64,000 nucleotides of DNA from Arachnopeziza araneosa (lineage: Eukaryota > Ascomycota > Leotiomycetes > Helotiales > Arachnopezizaceae), in NCBI GenBank assembly GCA_003988855.1, contig QYAI01000023.1:1-64000 (forward strand). Direction: 5' to 3'. The stretch's first letter is position 1; the number at the start of each line of letters is the position of its first letter. The notes under the pieces are model-generated. The model had not been told where the DNA came from. It ran no database searches and worked only from the letters and a program-made list of their open reading frames with translations. This document shows, piece after piece, positions 46,331-58,910 of this stretch. The position numbers and the translations under genes are program-made.

Positions 46331-48851
46331 AGTCAGCAGAGGCCGAGATCTGGAGGGACAGTGACGGTGCTACACCCGAATCTCTGGCAGAGAATGCGCA
46401 GGGCGATTGGGGGAATGCGGCGTATAAAGATGTGGGAATGGGGTTGGGTTTGGGGACTTTTGAGGAATTTCGCGATTCCATGCAAGCACGCTTAAAAACA
46501 TACCCATTATTGGCCATGGCCACAACCATCGAGACAATTATGTCGAATTTCCTTGGGCCCAAAAAAATGAGGATTCTCCTACGCAGACAACATACAACTT
46601 CTCGGAAAATTCAGCGCTGGTTATTTCTGGTGCGGCGGAAAGTTGGGTGGGCACTGGCGAGAGGAGAGGGCGAGGGAGAGGGAGAGGGGATGCAGTGGCT
46701 TCTGGCGAGCGAAGGATGCTGCTGGCGCTTGACGCAGACCTGTCGACGAGGGAGATGAAGAGGAAGGACAAGACGAGACGGTCAGACTGGGGGGGGGGGT
46801 CGGTGGGCTTCTTTGGCTTCTTAGCCTTCTTCTGGGGATCACCCAAAACGAACCACGTCCCCTAGTATCGGCCTACGCCTGGGGGGGAGGTCCACTGCAG
46901 ATGGGATCGTCTCTGGTGCTAGTTTGGCGCTGGGCTGGAGACGGGAGCAAGCACCAAGGGCTTCCCAATTCTTCCAATTCTCTGGCCTGGGGGCGGGAAT
47001 GGCACTGACGCAGTGACGGCAGGTTGTACAGCGCTAGAGCTGAATACAGGCTACCGACCCTACCCAGATCTCAGTTCGGCCTGAGACGGAGCCAATGAGT
47101 CCAGCTGTTGGTCCGGACGTCTGCCACGACTTTTTCTTTGCGTGCTGCTGCTGCTGCTGGTGATGGGTGGACTAGCGGCCAGCACGAATACACATTCAAG
47201 CTCTCCTGGAGGCCTGGCTTTTCGGTGTGGACGCCGCTGATCCCAGAGAAGCAGCTGGGTACGTGGTGCGGGCTCTCCTCGGTTCGCGCTGTTGGGAAAA
47301 GAAGAACGGCGTCTGACTCGCTGGAACACGAGCTTGAGGGACTCTGGATAATACCGGCGATGGCCTCTCCTGCTGCTCTAGATGACCCGATGTTGCCGCA
47401 ACACGCAGAACAGCGAGCAACTCAGAACGGGTAAAGAGAGGAGGAATGGAAGAAAGGTTTTGAATCTGTTTCCGCTGGGAGTAGGCTTGGGGGCCAAATA
47501 TACCCGGAATGTCCTGTCCAGGGCAGGGAGCTGGGCGCTGTTGTGTATCCTTGTAATGCCGAAGCTGGCCTGCTCGTCGATTGCCAGAGTCGTTGCGGAT
47601 TTCCTTTGCTAGGGCGTTGCAGATCTCAGTGTTGCGATGGACTTCAGAACACAAGCGTGTAGCGAGGAGGCCGTCGAATATAGGAGTCCTTCTGCAGCAA
47701 AAGACCCACGATAAAGGCGATTCGAATATCAAATCCGCAGAGGGATGCCTTCGCTGCTGATGTTCCAAGGATAAATGTCGTGGCTTGAATAGAGTTTCGA
47801 TCTTGAAGCAAGCAGGGTCAACTCAAAGGTCTTCGTCCGAACCACGAAATGCAAGAGGGACAAAACAAAAAACATGAAAGGTCCTGGCAGGAACTACGGC
47901 GAACAAGCAGGTCTTTTAATGTTTAAAGGGTGCACGTTATACTCTGAATACTTGTCTAGGATAATGCGCGGCGTGGAGATTCACAGGGAAGTACAATTCC
48001 GGGAATGGACTGAGATCAAATTGTTGTGGAGCTGAGCAGGCTGTGGAACCGGAGTCACTCAAGCAGAATCTCATTCCAGGTGGAGGAGAAATAATGACAG
48101 TACCAGGCTAGCAGGAACCATAGTCGGTCGCTTATATCTGCACCTACAAGGTCTCCATACCGACATCAGCAAGCCACACCTTGATTAAAATTCAAGGTGC
48201 CCTTGCCCTTGTACCGAACCAGAATGCCTCTCTCTTGATCGAGTCGCCGCTCTGATGGCCACGCAAAGGATGTGACCCAGAAATCTGGTTGGTACACAGA
48301 CAAACACCGTTCAGGACAGCGCTGGAGACATCTCCCTGGCTGTTGTTACCGTGGTGTCCGGAAGATGGTGCCACCAAAAGGGGCCGTGGTGAGCGGAGCT
48401 GGGCAGGCTTGCGCAACACAGAAACACAAGGATATGCAAAGGAGCACAAGGCAAGCCAGTCTGTTATGGAGTGGCGTGGCCCAAATGGAAGGTATTGGTA
48501 CGGATGCCAGCGGAAGAGGTTATACTGGCGCTATGTTATGGCTATGCGACGAGGAAGCGAATCAGATGTTCGGCCGGACTTTTTGCTTGGGGTCAGGATT
48601 CCCAAGAGCCGGGGACAAGTGGCCTCGTATTTTGCATACAGTCTTTCGGTTCTCTTTTGCTCGAAGAGTCTCTATCAGAGGGATAGCGGCAGCCAGCACA
48701 AGAGAGCAAGAGGAAGAGCAAGATCAGCAGTGCAAGAATTGCGTCTTTCCCGAACTGTCGGCCTGACAATGCAGCGAAACACTCCGGATCCGCCATTGCT
48801 ACCTCAGTCTGTGGCATGATATTGACACTGCAATGGTTGGCATGAACCTCC
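46331..48851. other. Gene-poor tract with purine runs
   Basis: Several long but mutually overlapping frames are present on both strands (for example 47196-47768 minus and 48289-48819 plus). None has domain content. There are GAGAGGG-type purine runs and a G11 homopolymer near 46790. No gene is claimed. Confidence 0.45.
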
Positions 48852-49412
48852 TACGATCGAATCAGCGTCTCTTCCCTCCTCTGCTGCAACGCCGCATCAT
48901 TCGTCTGCTGTGCAACAGCCCGGGCTTCCTCCATCCCTCGGACCAACCCTTTCCAGCGACCCATCCCGCTCGCATTAGTCCGTCTCACATAGTGGCACGT
49001 CGCCTCCAATAACCTTGTACATGTTTTAGAGCCCGATCCGCCAGCTTGGTAAGGGCTTTCCATTCGGCTGGATGAACGAAAGCTTGGGACGCTGCTGGTG
49101 CCGGATCAGCCAGTGGTGCCTTCGACCTTGACCGAGAACACCTGGGATGACTAGCGAGCTGGCGTCAGGGCATGATGCTTACACCATTTTTATCTGATCC
49201 TCCATGGTTGGGACAACATGTCGCCGATACTCTTCTGCAACAGGATCGGGAGTCGCTGCTGGCCGGGGACCTCAGCATCGCAAACCCCGGAGTCTCCTGG
49301 AGCGTCAGAATCACAGAGCAGCACCGCCGCCTCCCTTCTCCCAAACTCTCGGGACAGGTGGAAACAGGTCGCTCGTCGCTGAAGGCAGCAGCTCAGACGC
49401 ATCATCAGTCAT
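48852..49412 (-). CDS. Possible small multi-exon protein gene
   Basis: The minus strand shows three coding-like pieces. The first is a start at 49412 reading MTDDASELLPSATSDLFPPV and ending at a GTGATT donor near 49313. The second, after a CCCAG acceptor, reads ADPAPAASQAFVHPAEWKAL then TKLADRALKHVQGYW. The last exon reads GLVRGMEEARAVAQQTNDAA and ends ETLIRS at a stop at 48852. The first join keeps phase, but the second is ambiguous (donor GTTATT or GTGCCA; branch ACTAAT). The product would be a charged helical protein of about 110-120 residues. No family recognised. Confidence 0.35.
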
Positions 49413-52400
49413 TTACTTCTGGCAGCCCCGAAATCCCAGCAGGATAATGCCACGCAGGAAACGCGTGCCGTGCCACGTCCAATGACGGATTCATCCGCAT
49501 CACCACCAGCAATTAGCCTTGTTGCGAACTATGGTATCGGAATCCTCAATTGCATACATCGAAACCTTCTGTTGCTAGCTGACGATCCAGGCCCCTTCGG
49601 CACAACCACTTCCTCCCCTTGATTCTGACAGGCTGACCACCCGCACATGTGATGGGATGTGGGCAAAATAATATGGAACCCTTCAACCGTCTCACTCAGC
49701 AGCTTCTGGGAATGCCGAGGATACGCAACTCCCTCATTGCGCCTCTTCTACCCTGTGTCCCTGCATAGTCCAATGCTCAGCTTGCGTCGCGATGTCAGCA
49801 AGAGACAAAAAGAAAACAAAAGTTCTAATTCTTGACAACCGTGAGACGCGCATATCACACCAATCAAGGACAGTGTTGGGCTCAATCGGAACAAATCAGC
49901 GTGTTGGTGTGGTAAACTTATGCAGGTTTGGTTACAAGATCGTGAGCACGGAAGAAGGTGTCTCAACCACTTACGATCACGCGGGTGTGTGCAGCACTGT
50001 CTCTATCTGCATAAACCTCCATCCTACCGACAGAGTCGACTCTTCATATGATAACGAAAAATTTTCTCCCCTTTTAAACTTCCCGTCGTCTCGACGCACA
50101 CGTGGAGTAATTCTTGCGAGTCAGGTATCCCATTGCATCTTCTGCCGCTCTTCTGCACTCGATTGCTGTCCGTCCTCCATTCGTCCCGAGAGTCTGGTTC
50201 CCGAACATCTTCGCCCTCCCGAGACAAACGCCTCGTTGTTGGTTCTGCAACTCCGGGTATTGCTGGTATCCAATGGTCAGGTCTTTTCGAAATCCGCCTC
50301 CAAGCGTTCATGCAATTTGAGGCCGAATGGCTCGCCCCGTCAGCCCACTTTACACTTTGTCACATTTTGATTATTTATTTTTTGATGTCACCTAGACGTC
50401 ACACGGTCCGCCAACACTGGTTCTCTGCAACTTGCTGCTGATCTCGTCCTGACGCTCAGGCCGACGGCAGATGTTGAACCCCTCCACATGGACTGACAGC
50501 GGGACATTTGGACCCAACGACTCTCCAGGTCCACCATCTCATCCTATCTGATCCTATCTCTCTAGCTCACCGCTACACCCTCAACTCGCCTTTGTAGTTA
50601 TCACCCCAATAATCCAACCCATAAATCACATCTCATGTTGAGTCCACACCACATCCTGACGGATTTGTCTTCCGCAACCTATCCAGTGCCAAATCACAAG
50701 ATCCATGTCCATGTCGGATTCTTTCAGGTCCATTTGTTCGCGACAGATTCCAGAAGCAGTCGGTGCATTCCGAACAGGGACTTCTTGGTTTCCCGACCCT
50801 GGACCATGCGCATCTCTCCTTACCTCTCACACAATCGCTGCTCACCCAGGATTTCACACCATCGCGGCTATCATGAAAACCTCCGCTCCCGTGGCCCTGT
50901 TCCTTGCGTCCCTGAGGCCTTCATGGTGTTGTCAGGTGTGCGTTCCATTCTCTCACCCCTCTCACCGACCCATTTTCTGCTTCCTCGTCAGAATCCTGCT
51001 GTCGGAATCCTAACTGTAACCCTGCCTTTTCCCAATTTCCATTCCAGGATTGCCCCTCTGGCCGCTTTCCCCTTAACAGATTTGCAAAAAACAAATCAAC
51101 ATGACCAATCCGACCACTGTACCGCGGATACCGCCATCCCAATCCATCACAAGAATCCGATTCCGTCGCAAGGCAACCCATTTCAGATTTAATCAATTTC
51201 TTCAGCGGGGTCCCTTGGTTCCCTTGGCTCCCTCCTGGGAAAAGCAAGTCTCCTCGTCTCCTCGTCTCCCAATCACAACCCCGTAAATGCAGCTACCTAG
51301 ACCCGACAGCTTGGGACAGAAGCACGCGGGCTCACGGAATCGGTTAGGAGGTGCATTTTCAAAAAGATTGGCTTCTCGACACGGCTGGGATCCTAGGGCT
51401 CGAGGAACACGCAGCCGGCAAATCGGATGTCTGGGAGCGGGTAGGTAACTCCGACGCTACTGGTTGGTGGATGCGTGTTGGTCTCGACAGAGAGATGGAG
51501 TGTGGGAAGTGAGGTGCGGGCCGCTTGGAGAAGGAGAGGCGCCGACTAGTCTTCACGGCTTGCTACCTTACGGAGGGACGTCCGAGGAGAGGCAGCGGGC
51601 TAAAGCCGAAGTATGCTGGTGGTTACGCTGGGAAACGTAAAGCTTAGCACGCCTTCAAATCTACGGCCGGCGACAACAGACAACACAACTCCAGCAGATC
51701 CTCCCGACCTTGGATAGACTACTCTCTCCAACCGACCATAATTCCCAAGTGATCTCGCCTCTCTTCATGAACCCTGCGATCACTCATCCCAATCCATCTC
51801 CCTTTCCGAATCCACTACCAGTCTCTGTTGGACGCTTAGGCGATCGGTCCAGAGGATCACCAGCACCTTCTCAAACAGAGCGACGATCACTCGAGAATAG
51901 CTCAAAGGGGTGCAACAAGTCCAGCTGAGAGTAGTTTCGAGTTCGGTTTACGCCCAAGATGAGTGTTTGGGAATGGGGCTCGGTTGACCGTCCGCCTAGT
52001 CGCAGTTGAGGCTAGCCGCCGTTGTCTCCGTGAAGCTGCATTTTTCATGCCGTGCGAGTCCTCCGGATTGCCAGGTTGAGTTGGATGCTCTCCGTGCTTG
52101 ATTTCAAACAGCAAGAGAGCGTGGCCTGACCGAGCGGTAGGAGCATGTTGACGGCTGTCAGGTGAGGTTCTGATGGGTTTTCCCTCGAGGTCATTCCTCT
52201 ACAATCTCTTCACTTTACCTTTTTCTTCCTTCATTTCTTGACGTAATTAATCTCCGTGTTCCGCCTCATTTGTCATATTGCGTCAAATTAGATCCCTCCT
52301 CTCACGCGAGCGAGCTGACCCGATTGCTGCCTTCAGCCTCTTTTTGCACGTCCAGGGATCTGCAAGTGTGTTACCTGCTACGGCATGTTACTTCTGTTGG

Positions 52401-53075
52401 AACAACTTATATGCGAGTGCAAGGAAATTCCGACATGCTATCTTGCTCAGATTTACTGCTGTGTTCGTTTGTAGCGCTGTGGGGAGAACTCTGCTTCCGC
52501 ATATTCCGTAAATCCCGCGGAAAGCGACATATGTTTGAATGTCTTGCATTTATGGTACTAGTCGTATCCAAAGAAATTCATCCCAAGTCCATGGCTTAGG
52601 ACTCGGGAATGTACCAACCCGTGACAGCTCCAGCTGATGTTGTGTGAAGGTTCAAGCCTTGCAGCTGGACCAGGTGGTTGAATAGCATGGAATTTGAGTG
52701 CTACAAGTGTTGCAAACTACTTCTAGTTGTATTTGGTTTCATAACCCAACATCCTCCTAGTTAACATGAATAGGGTTCAGTTCAGTACGGCTCTGTTCTA
52801 CACTGTCGATCGCCCTGCCACCATCTACATTGCGCGGCAGCCGTGCTCATATGTGTCCCAGTCCAAAATGTGCAGCGTCAGTTTCCCACGTATCACAGCA
52901 CACTTCTCTCTGAATGCGCAATGTGTCAGCATGTGATAGGCTGAAGCTTTCGGTCACAGTCTGATTTATATACATAGTTAAAGAAAGATACCTGATTCAA
53001 AGCGCTCATGAGTCACGAAATTCCTACCTAGCACACTTTCACTCCTAGTCGATCTCGACCTTTAGTACCGGCATA
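49413..53075. other. Gene-poor tract (3.7 kb)
   Basis: No supported gene. An ATG at 50873 gives a signal-peptide-like start (MKTSAPVALFLASL), and a cysteine-rich frame (CCRNPNCNPAF) follows in another phase, but no consistent splice joins them. The last few hundred bases hold the promoter of the HeLo-like/kinase gene. Confidence 0.45.
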
Positions 53076-55287
53076 ATGGATCCGCTAAGCATTGCTAGCC
53101 TCGTGATTAGTGTTATTGGGCTCTACTCAACCTGTCAAAATTGTTACAGCTTTTTCACGACCGTGAAGTCGGCAGAGAAAGATTCATCAGGTATAATACG
53201 AGAGCTAGGAATAAAAGAATCGCTGCTCAAATCATAGGGTTTTTACTGGGAGATCCACGATGCTGCCTCTGCAAAAGATGCTAAAGGCATGGATGGAAAA
53301 ATTCAAAGATATCTAAAGAATAATGTTTACAAGGTGGAGGGCGTTGCAAATGCGCTTTTCGCGATTGCGGATACGCTTTCGGACCGTGCGAAGCTTCTCA
53401 AGAGATATGGTCTTGATTTGAAGGTCAATATTGAAAGTGATTTGGTTAGTCTGACATCGTTAATTTTCCACTTTTGCTAATGAGTATGTTAAGGGTTCGA
53501 CGACGGGTTCAGGGAAAAGCTCGAATGAAGGGTCTCCCGAAACGATCGAAATAGAACTCATTCAAGAAGCGTTAGGAAAGATTCGCGATCGGATGCCATT
53601 TGTTACGAAATGCCGCTGGGCTATCAAGGACCGTGAGAAGTTTAGCGTACTGATCGCGGATCTCAAGAAATACAATGATTCGTTGTGCCTCTTGTGTCCG
53701 GATGGCGCAGTCGAGGCCATGAAGATGCAGTTCACTGCCGAATACCTCGCTCGTGAACACACACGAGCCGGACTCCGGGAAACAGTCAAATTGGCTACTG
53801 ACCTGGCGGCCGTCAACAATATGTCTCCGTCTCAGGAAGGTCTTCAGTTACTTGCCAATGCTGCGAATATCAAGGAGAAGACTATTGATATCACAAGCAA
53901 CGACCCTAAGAAGGCGGAGGCTATCGCTAGGGATGAGGAAAGCATGATCGTTTTTAAAGCGACAGATTTGGAGTTCTTGGATAAACCGACCTTGTCTTAT
54001 CAAGAAAGGTCAACGTCCCTCGCTGTTTTGAAAACGACTCAAACAGTGGTGTATGTCGAGGTGAAGTCTTATAAAAGGTTGGATCGCCCTTCACGGCCTG
54101 TTCAACCATTCGTCTACCCTCGTCATGGGCTTAAGTCACCCTCCCTTCCACGGGAAAGGGCTGTAACTTTCAAACCTGAAGACATCCCAACTACCGAGGC
54201 TCATGAGCAAAATAACGATATCGGCAGTATAAAGGACGGCGATGGCGATGAAGAACCGGGTAGTGCGGCTGTGAGGGAGTCTTTTGAGTCGGACTCAGAT
54301 TCCGGATTGTCGGAATATGCGACGGAGAAGGATAGCAATCTCAGGAGCAGCATCTTGAAACTAGCATATATCTTTAATGACGCGAACACAGCAAAGAGTT
54401 TCCAGGCGATGAAGTTGCTCGGACTTGTGGATCACAGCAAAGAGGACGATAGACAACCGAAGTATAGCCTAACCTTCGTTTTCGAACTTCCTGGTGATTT
54501 GGGAATTCCCACCACGATATTTTCAGCAGATGATATCGAGGCCCGTGAACCCTTCCAAGTGGCAGAAAGAGGCCAAGACTATTATTTGCCTGCAATTGGC
54601 GAGAGGTTAGATATGGCGAAAAAGCTCCTCAATGCAGTATCGGTACTTCACGCTGTGGGTGGCTTCACAAAAAGTTTCGTAGCAGCTCCGTTGTTGTTTT
54701 TTCGTTTGACAAGCCAGATTCGTTATTTCAATCTCGGTCGCCCGTACGTCGAACTCTTAGATGTAAGATCCGGCTCAATTCCGCCTGGTCAATTGGGGTA
54801 CATAGACTATTCGAATCCATTCCTTGTGAACTATGGCTTCTCACGTCTGGATGATGTGGACGACGGCGAGACGGTTCCTATCGAAATAAGAGAAAATAGG
54901 TATGCATCAGCGAGAGTAAGGGAGAATACATTGGATTATTATCAACATCCTGACAAGCAATGTCACCCCGAAAGATTGTATCGCCATGCTTATGATGTCT
55001 ACTCGTTAGGGATCGTGCTTCTGGAGATCGGCCTCTGGGACACGGTAGAGACAATGCTTGAAGAGATCAGGGCTGCGCAAAAACCACCACCCGAAGATCC
55101 TTACCAGCTTCGTCGGTATATCATCAATGACCTCGTTCTAAAGTTGCGGTGGGTGTGTGGACAGACATATGAGAAAGTTGTGCTTGCGTGTTTGATGGTC
55201 AATACCAGCGAGTCTGAAGTTAGCTTGAGAAGCCAGAGAGAGCTCTGCGCACGCGTGACGGCCAACTTGTCGGAATGTCGGATATGA
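53076..55287 (+). pseudogene. HeLo-like domain/pseudokinase protein interrupted by one TAG
   Basis: Exons 53076-53436 and 53495-55287 give 718 codons with one in-frame TAG at 53235-53237 (codon 54). The start MDPLSIASLVISVIGLYSTC is typical of HeLo/HeLo-like cell-death domains. The stop falls in LLKS, stop, GFYWEI, where relatives have Trp. The C-terminal part (from about residue 320) has a protein-kinase fold: DVYSLGIVLLEIG matches subdomain IX. The catalytic loop equivalent GGFTKSFVAAP lacks HRD and Asn, and NYGFSRLD replaces DFG, so it is a pseudokinase. A membrane-acting helical domain joined to a pseudokinase resembles animal MLKL and fungal HeLo-kinase proteins. An alternative 75-bp intron (53163-53237) would remove the stop but also a conserved helix. 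Null allele, pseudogene and sequencing error remain open. Confidence 0.75.
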
Positions 55288-58200
55288 ACTCTTTTTGCAC
55301 ACTATAGTGAAATCTTATTTCTATGTTGTCATATTTGTCCCTTGAACACGCTCTCTGGAAGTAGAATTGTCAAAGATAGGGCGGGTTGTTACCACGTGAT
55401 TTATATTACACCACATTATCGACTTTGCTGCATTGCTGCATGGTAACCACTTCCACCATCTCTGTTATCTAAGCATTATGATTGATATTGGTTTAAGGGT
55501 GCCTCATTTCGACAAGGACTCAACCGATCGAGTTGGTTTGAGTTGTCCGATAGATGCTGAAAAGCAGAACCTAAGCCACGACGTAGCACAAGTGGATTGA
55601 AAATAGAGTTCTTGGATAGGAGTACAGGACTTGATTTTAAAAAATTGTATATATGCCGATGATCGAAAATAGTGGATGTGGTCAATTTATGGAGGCGAAG
55701 AGCGGTCAAGCAGGATGAAGTGCTCGTTGATAGCAGGTAGTCACACACGATGGAAGCAATACACACGATAGAGGAGATAGGCACAAGAAATGAGACGCTC
55801 AGGATCAAGTATTAACGGTATCAGGTGAGTTCTGTTTTTTTTTTTTTGGGTTGCTACATCTCCTTTGAATTCAGGTCCCTTTTTTGCACTTTCGTACTAG
55901 AGTCACTTTTGAAGTACCTCTCTCCCAGCTCCATCTTCTTTGGGAACTTTATATCATGTCTCAACCTGTCATCTCGGGCTGTCTGAGTCGGTCCGATTGC
56001 ACTGTATCGCATAAGATCGGTTCAAGTCCACTCCGTTTTGGGGCATCCAATTCCATTTCAATTTCCACCTAAATGTAACGAGCATGGCCATGACAAGGAT
56101 ACTTCAGTCTCCATTTACGGAGAATGCCCTCGCTTCTCCCATCCATCACATCCCACTTCTACTTCTCTCCAGCGTCACATTGTCAACAATCAACCCCTCT
56201 CCTCCCTGCCACCACTCACCCAGTCACATCTCGAAAGTCTACCACTGTGCTCACACCACCAGATGATCCAACCCCTCATTGCACAGACCGCTGGTTTTTT
56301 TAATATCAGGCCTGGTCATGATTCGCGCTTGTCTTCGCCTATGCAATGCATACGAGCCTGTCTCCCTACCTTCCTCCAAAATCAAGGTTGCGGTGCCCAA
56401 TCTGCTACACCGAGCACGCCTCCATTTAGCCAAATTTAAGCTCCAGCCCGATCCGATGCCTTGGGTCGATAGAGTGGATGGTTGCATTATTGCTTTCCCA
56501 CTAGGGAAGGGAGGGTGGGATACCTGACCGGCTCCGCAGTTACGTGCTGCTCTCTGCTCGGCTCATTGGCCACCCTCGCCATCATCTCGCGCCAGGTGTG
56601 TGCTGGGTGAGCAGTGACGGCGACGTGGTGCTTCACGATCGACGCGGAGCGAGATGGTGGGAGGCAGACCCCGAGACGGCGCTCATGATGGGCTGCTGGA
56701 GCGATATTACGGACGTATACTCTCGAGGGGCGCACCCTTGACGGTCCGCCGTGCTGGGACAAACACGACTCCCGAGGGTGCCAATGGGATATATGCACCA
56801 TACACGGTCTCGCAGCTCGGGGGCACGAAGAAATCCTGACGCCAGGCAAGACGTGTAGACTAACCCCCCCACCGCGTCGATATCGCGCGCCCACACCCAG
56901 CACCGAATCACCCACTCCTCTCAGTCCTCGTGAGTCCTGTCGTGTTCGACCATGGACCCCATGTCCTCGCCGCGCAGAGGTGCCGAACTCCCTCGCGCGC
57001 TCCTCATTTCAATCCATGCCGCGCTGCGCCACACAGGGCAGAGGGCAGGCACCTAGGAATCCTGTGCGCTGCTTCTTTATGCTAAAACATCACTCGGCAC
57101 CGCTCCATCGCGACCTGGAGCGGCCCTGTGGGAGTTTGCGGTTAAGCGAATATGCCGGAGGTTTTGATATGTTGCTGGAAGTTGGCATCTGCCGTCCGGC
57201 TCTGCTGCATTGTTGCGATACTTGCTGCTACCGCTCAAGAAAGAAAGAAAATGACTCTGGTACGGTTGAATGATGGTAAGCACAGTTGGAAGTGCAACTA
57301 CCGGTTTAGCTATTGATAAGAACTGAAAAGGTAATGCGTTGCCAGAGCGGATGAATCTAACTGGGGCATCAAAGATTCACTCTCCAAGCCACCGGAAGAG
57401 ATCACTCCATGCTTGGATGTCTATAAAAGACTACTCGAGCTGAAAATTCTCACATGTCCCACGAACAACCCGGCACTAAACAAAAATAAACGCGGGACAA
57501 GAGACAGGACCAGGTTACTGTTTCGAATCTGTGCGGGGGATGTTTTGTTGGTGGAGACTGCTTCTTCAGCAGATGATAGTTCTGGTGTTGTGGTTTTTTT
57601 AACATTTGATGTGTAGGTTATTTGGAGTCTTTTGATTGTTGATTTTTGCTTTCTGTTGTCGTTGTGTTTGTTTACAGTGTCTTTGGATATGCTTAGTTCC
57701 ATCGTCAAAGTTTTTCTTACCTTTGAGACCTTTTCTCATTGTTATATTCACGTTATCAAGGCTTCTTTGATTGCCAAAATTCATTTTGTTGTTGAGACTG
57801 TTTTCGTTGTCGAGACTGTTTTCGTTGTCGAGACTGTTTTCGTTGTCGAGACTGTTTTCGTTGTCGAGGTTCTTTGCCATCAAAGCGCTGATAAACAATC
57901 TTGCAAACACTCAAATCCCAACAAATCTCTCATCCCTTACATAAGATCGTGGTAGTCTCCGGCCCTGCACAGAGATAAAAGCAAAGGTGTTTGTGTAAAC
58001 CTCTCTACTTATAGGAGGAGGATTGGGTTTCCGGGCATTCAACCCTTTCTCCATGTCGTCTTCTGCAAGACGCCTCGGAGCAGAAAGCTTGCAATTTGGT
58101 CGCGATATTTCGCTTTATCCTCTCCAAGATCGTCCATCTAGCATGGTATATATACCGTGGCATCTTACCCGTGATATGGATAGTTTTCAGTGAATTGGTA

Positions 58201-58910
58201 AGCATTCAAATTTAATGGTAGGGTATGGGATATGCAATGAAGAATCACAAGGTCATCTCTCGAGGTATATATATCTCCTGCACACGTCACGTTGAACTCT
58301 GGCTGTTGGAATTCTATGCTACAAGCATTGATATCTCTTCTCTTGGGACATGGAGGTTAGAGAAATACTAGGATCAACTCATATAGAAAGCATCATTGCC
58401 GTCATCGCAACCATTTTCACCGTCGCATCTTTCTTCGCTGCCATTTCTCTCTCTACCACACGTTCTTCCATTGTCATTAATTTCCCCCTCCGTTTATCAT
58501 CCTATCTCGGAAGGAAAAGCTGGGGAAGCATAAATTCGCGATATCTTGGAGAGGGGATTCCGTGTAAGGTGGAGTAGGTTGGAGTTCGAATGTGTTTTCA
58601 GCGTTGGAAATATGAAAGGAGATGAGGGCTGCTGGGTTTTTGTAATCCATGAAAGAGGTGGATTCATATTAGTGGATGTGGCAATTTGTGGTTTGGGTAT
58701 AGAGATGAGATTTCGTAGCAAGCTATGATGGCCTACTCGGAAAAAATGCCATGTGAGGCTGGCCTGGCAAAAGGATATCCTGGTCAAGCGATGGAAATGT
58801 TGAGACTAAGTATAGCATACTTCGTCAATTTAAAAACTATATACTATTACGAATTAATTCATTTGCAGATATACAAGGCCTGCTCTCGGTATGATGACCC
58901 AAAATCCGCC
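55288..58910. other. Long intergenic tract with a minisatellite
   Basis: No gene is supported in 3.6 kb apart from the minisatellite listed separately. Frames around 56038-56915 overlap in several phases. A homopolymer T run lies near 55835. A frame at 58350-58577 starts with a hydrophobic stretch (VIATIFTVASFFAAISL) but has no support. Confidence 0.45.
57788..57868. repeat. 18-bp minisatellite
   Basis: Four and a half copies of the 18-bp unit GTTGTCGAGACTGTTTTC in direct tandem; the first copy has one T for C change. The unit is a multiple of three and has no stop in one frame on each strand, so it would encode a hexapeptide repeat either way (LDNENS on the minus strand, VVETVF on the plus strand). 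Confidence 0.9.

Noticed and set aside
47196..47768. 190-codon minus-strand frame
   Set aside because: No motif, no splice logic and random-looking composition; GC-rich DNA gives such frames by chance.
48289..48819. 176-codon plus-strand frame
   Set aside because: An equally long frame in another phase overlaps it; no domain recognised.
49792..50370. 192-codon plus-strand frame
   Set aside because: Composition not protein-like and no family features.
50873..51110. Possible small cysteine-rich secreted protein
   Set aside because: A signal-like start (MKTSAPVALFLASL) and a Cys-rich stretch (CCRNPNCNPAF) are in different frames, and no GT-AG pair joins them in phase.
52120..52200. tRNA-like word GACCGAGCGGTAGGAG
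   Set aside because: No matching acceptor stem or TTCRA box at the right distance; no tRNA cloverleaf could be drawn.
53163..53237. 75-bp intron that would remove the TAG in the HeLo-like/kinase gene
   Set aside because: GTGAAG...CATAG is splice-like and keeps phase, but it would delete a stretch that reads well as coding up to the stop. Kept only as an alternative.
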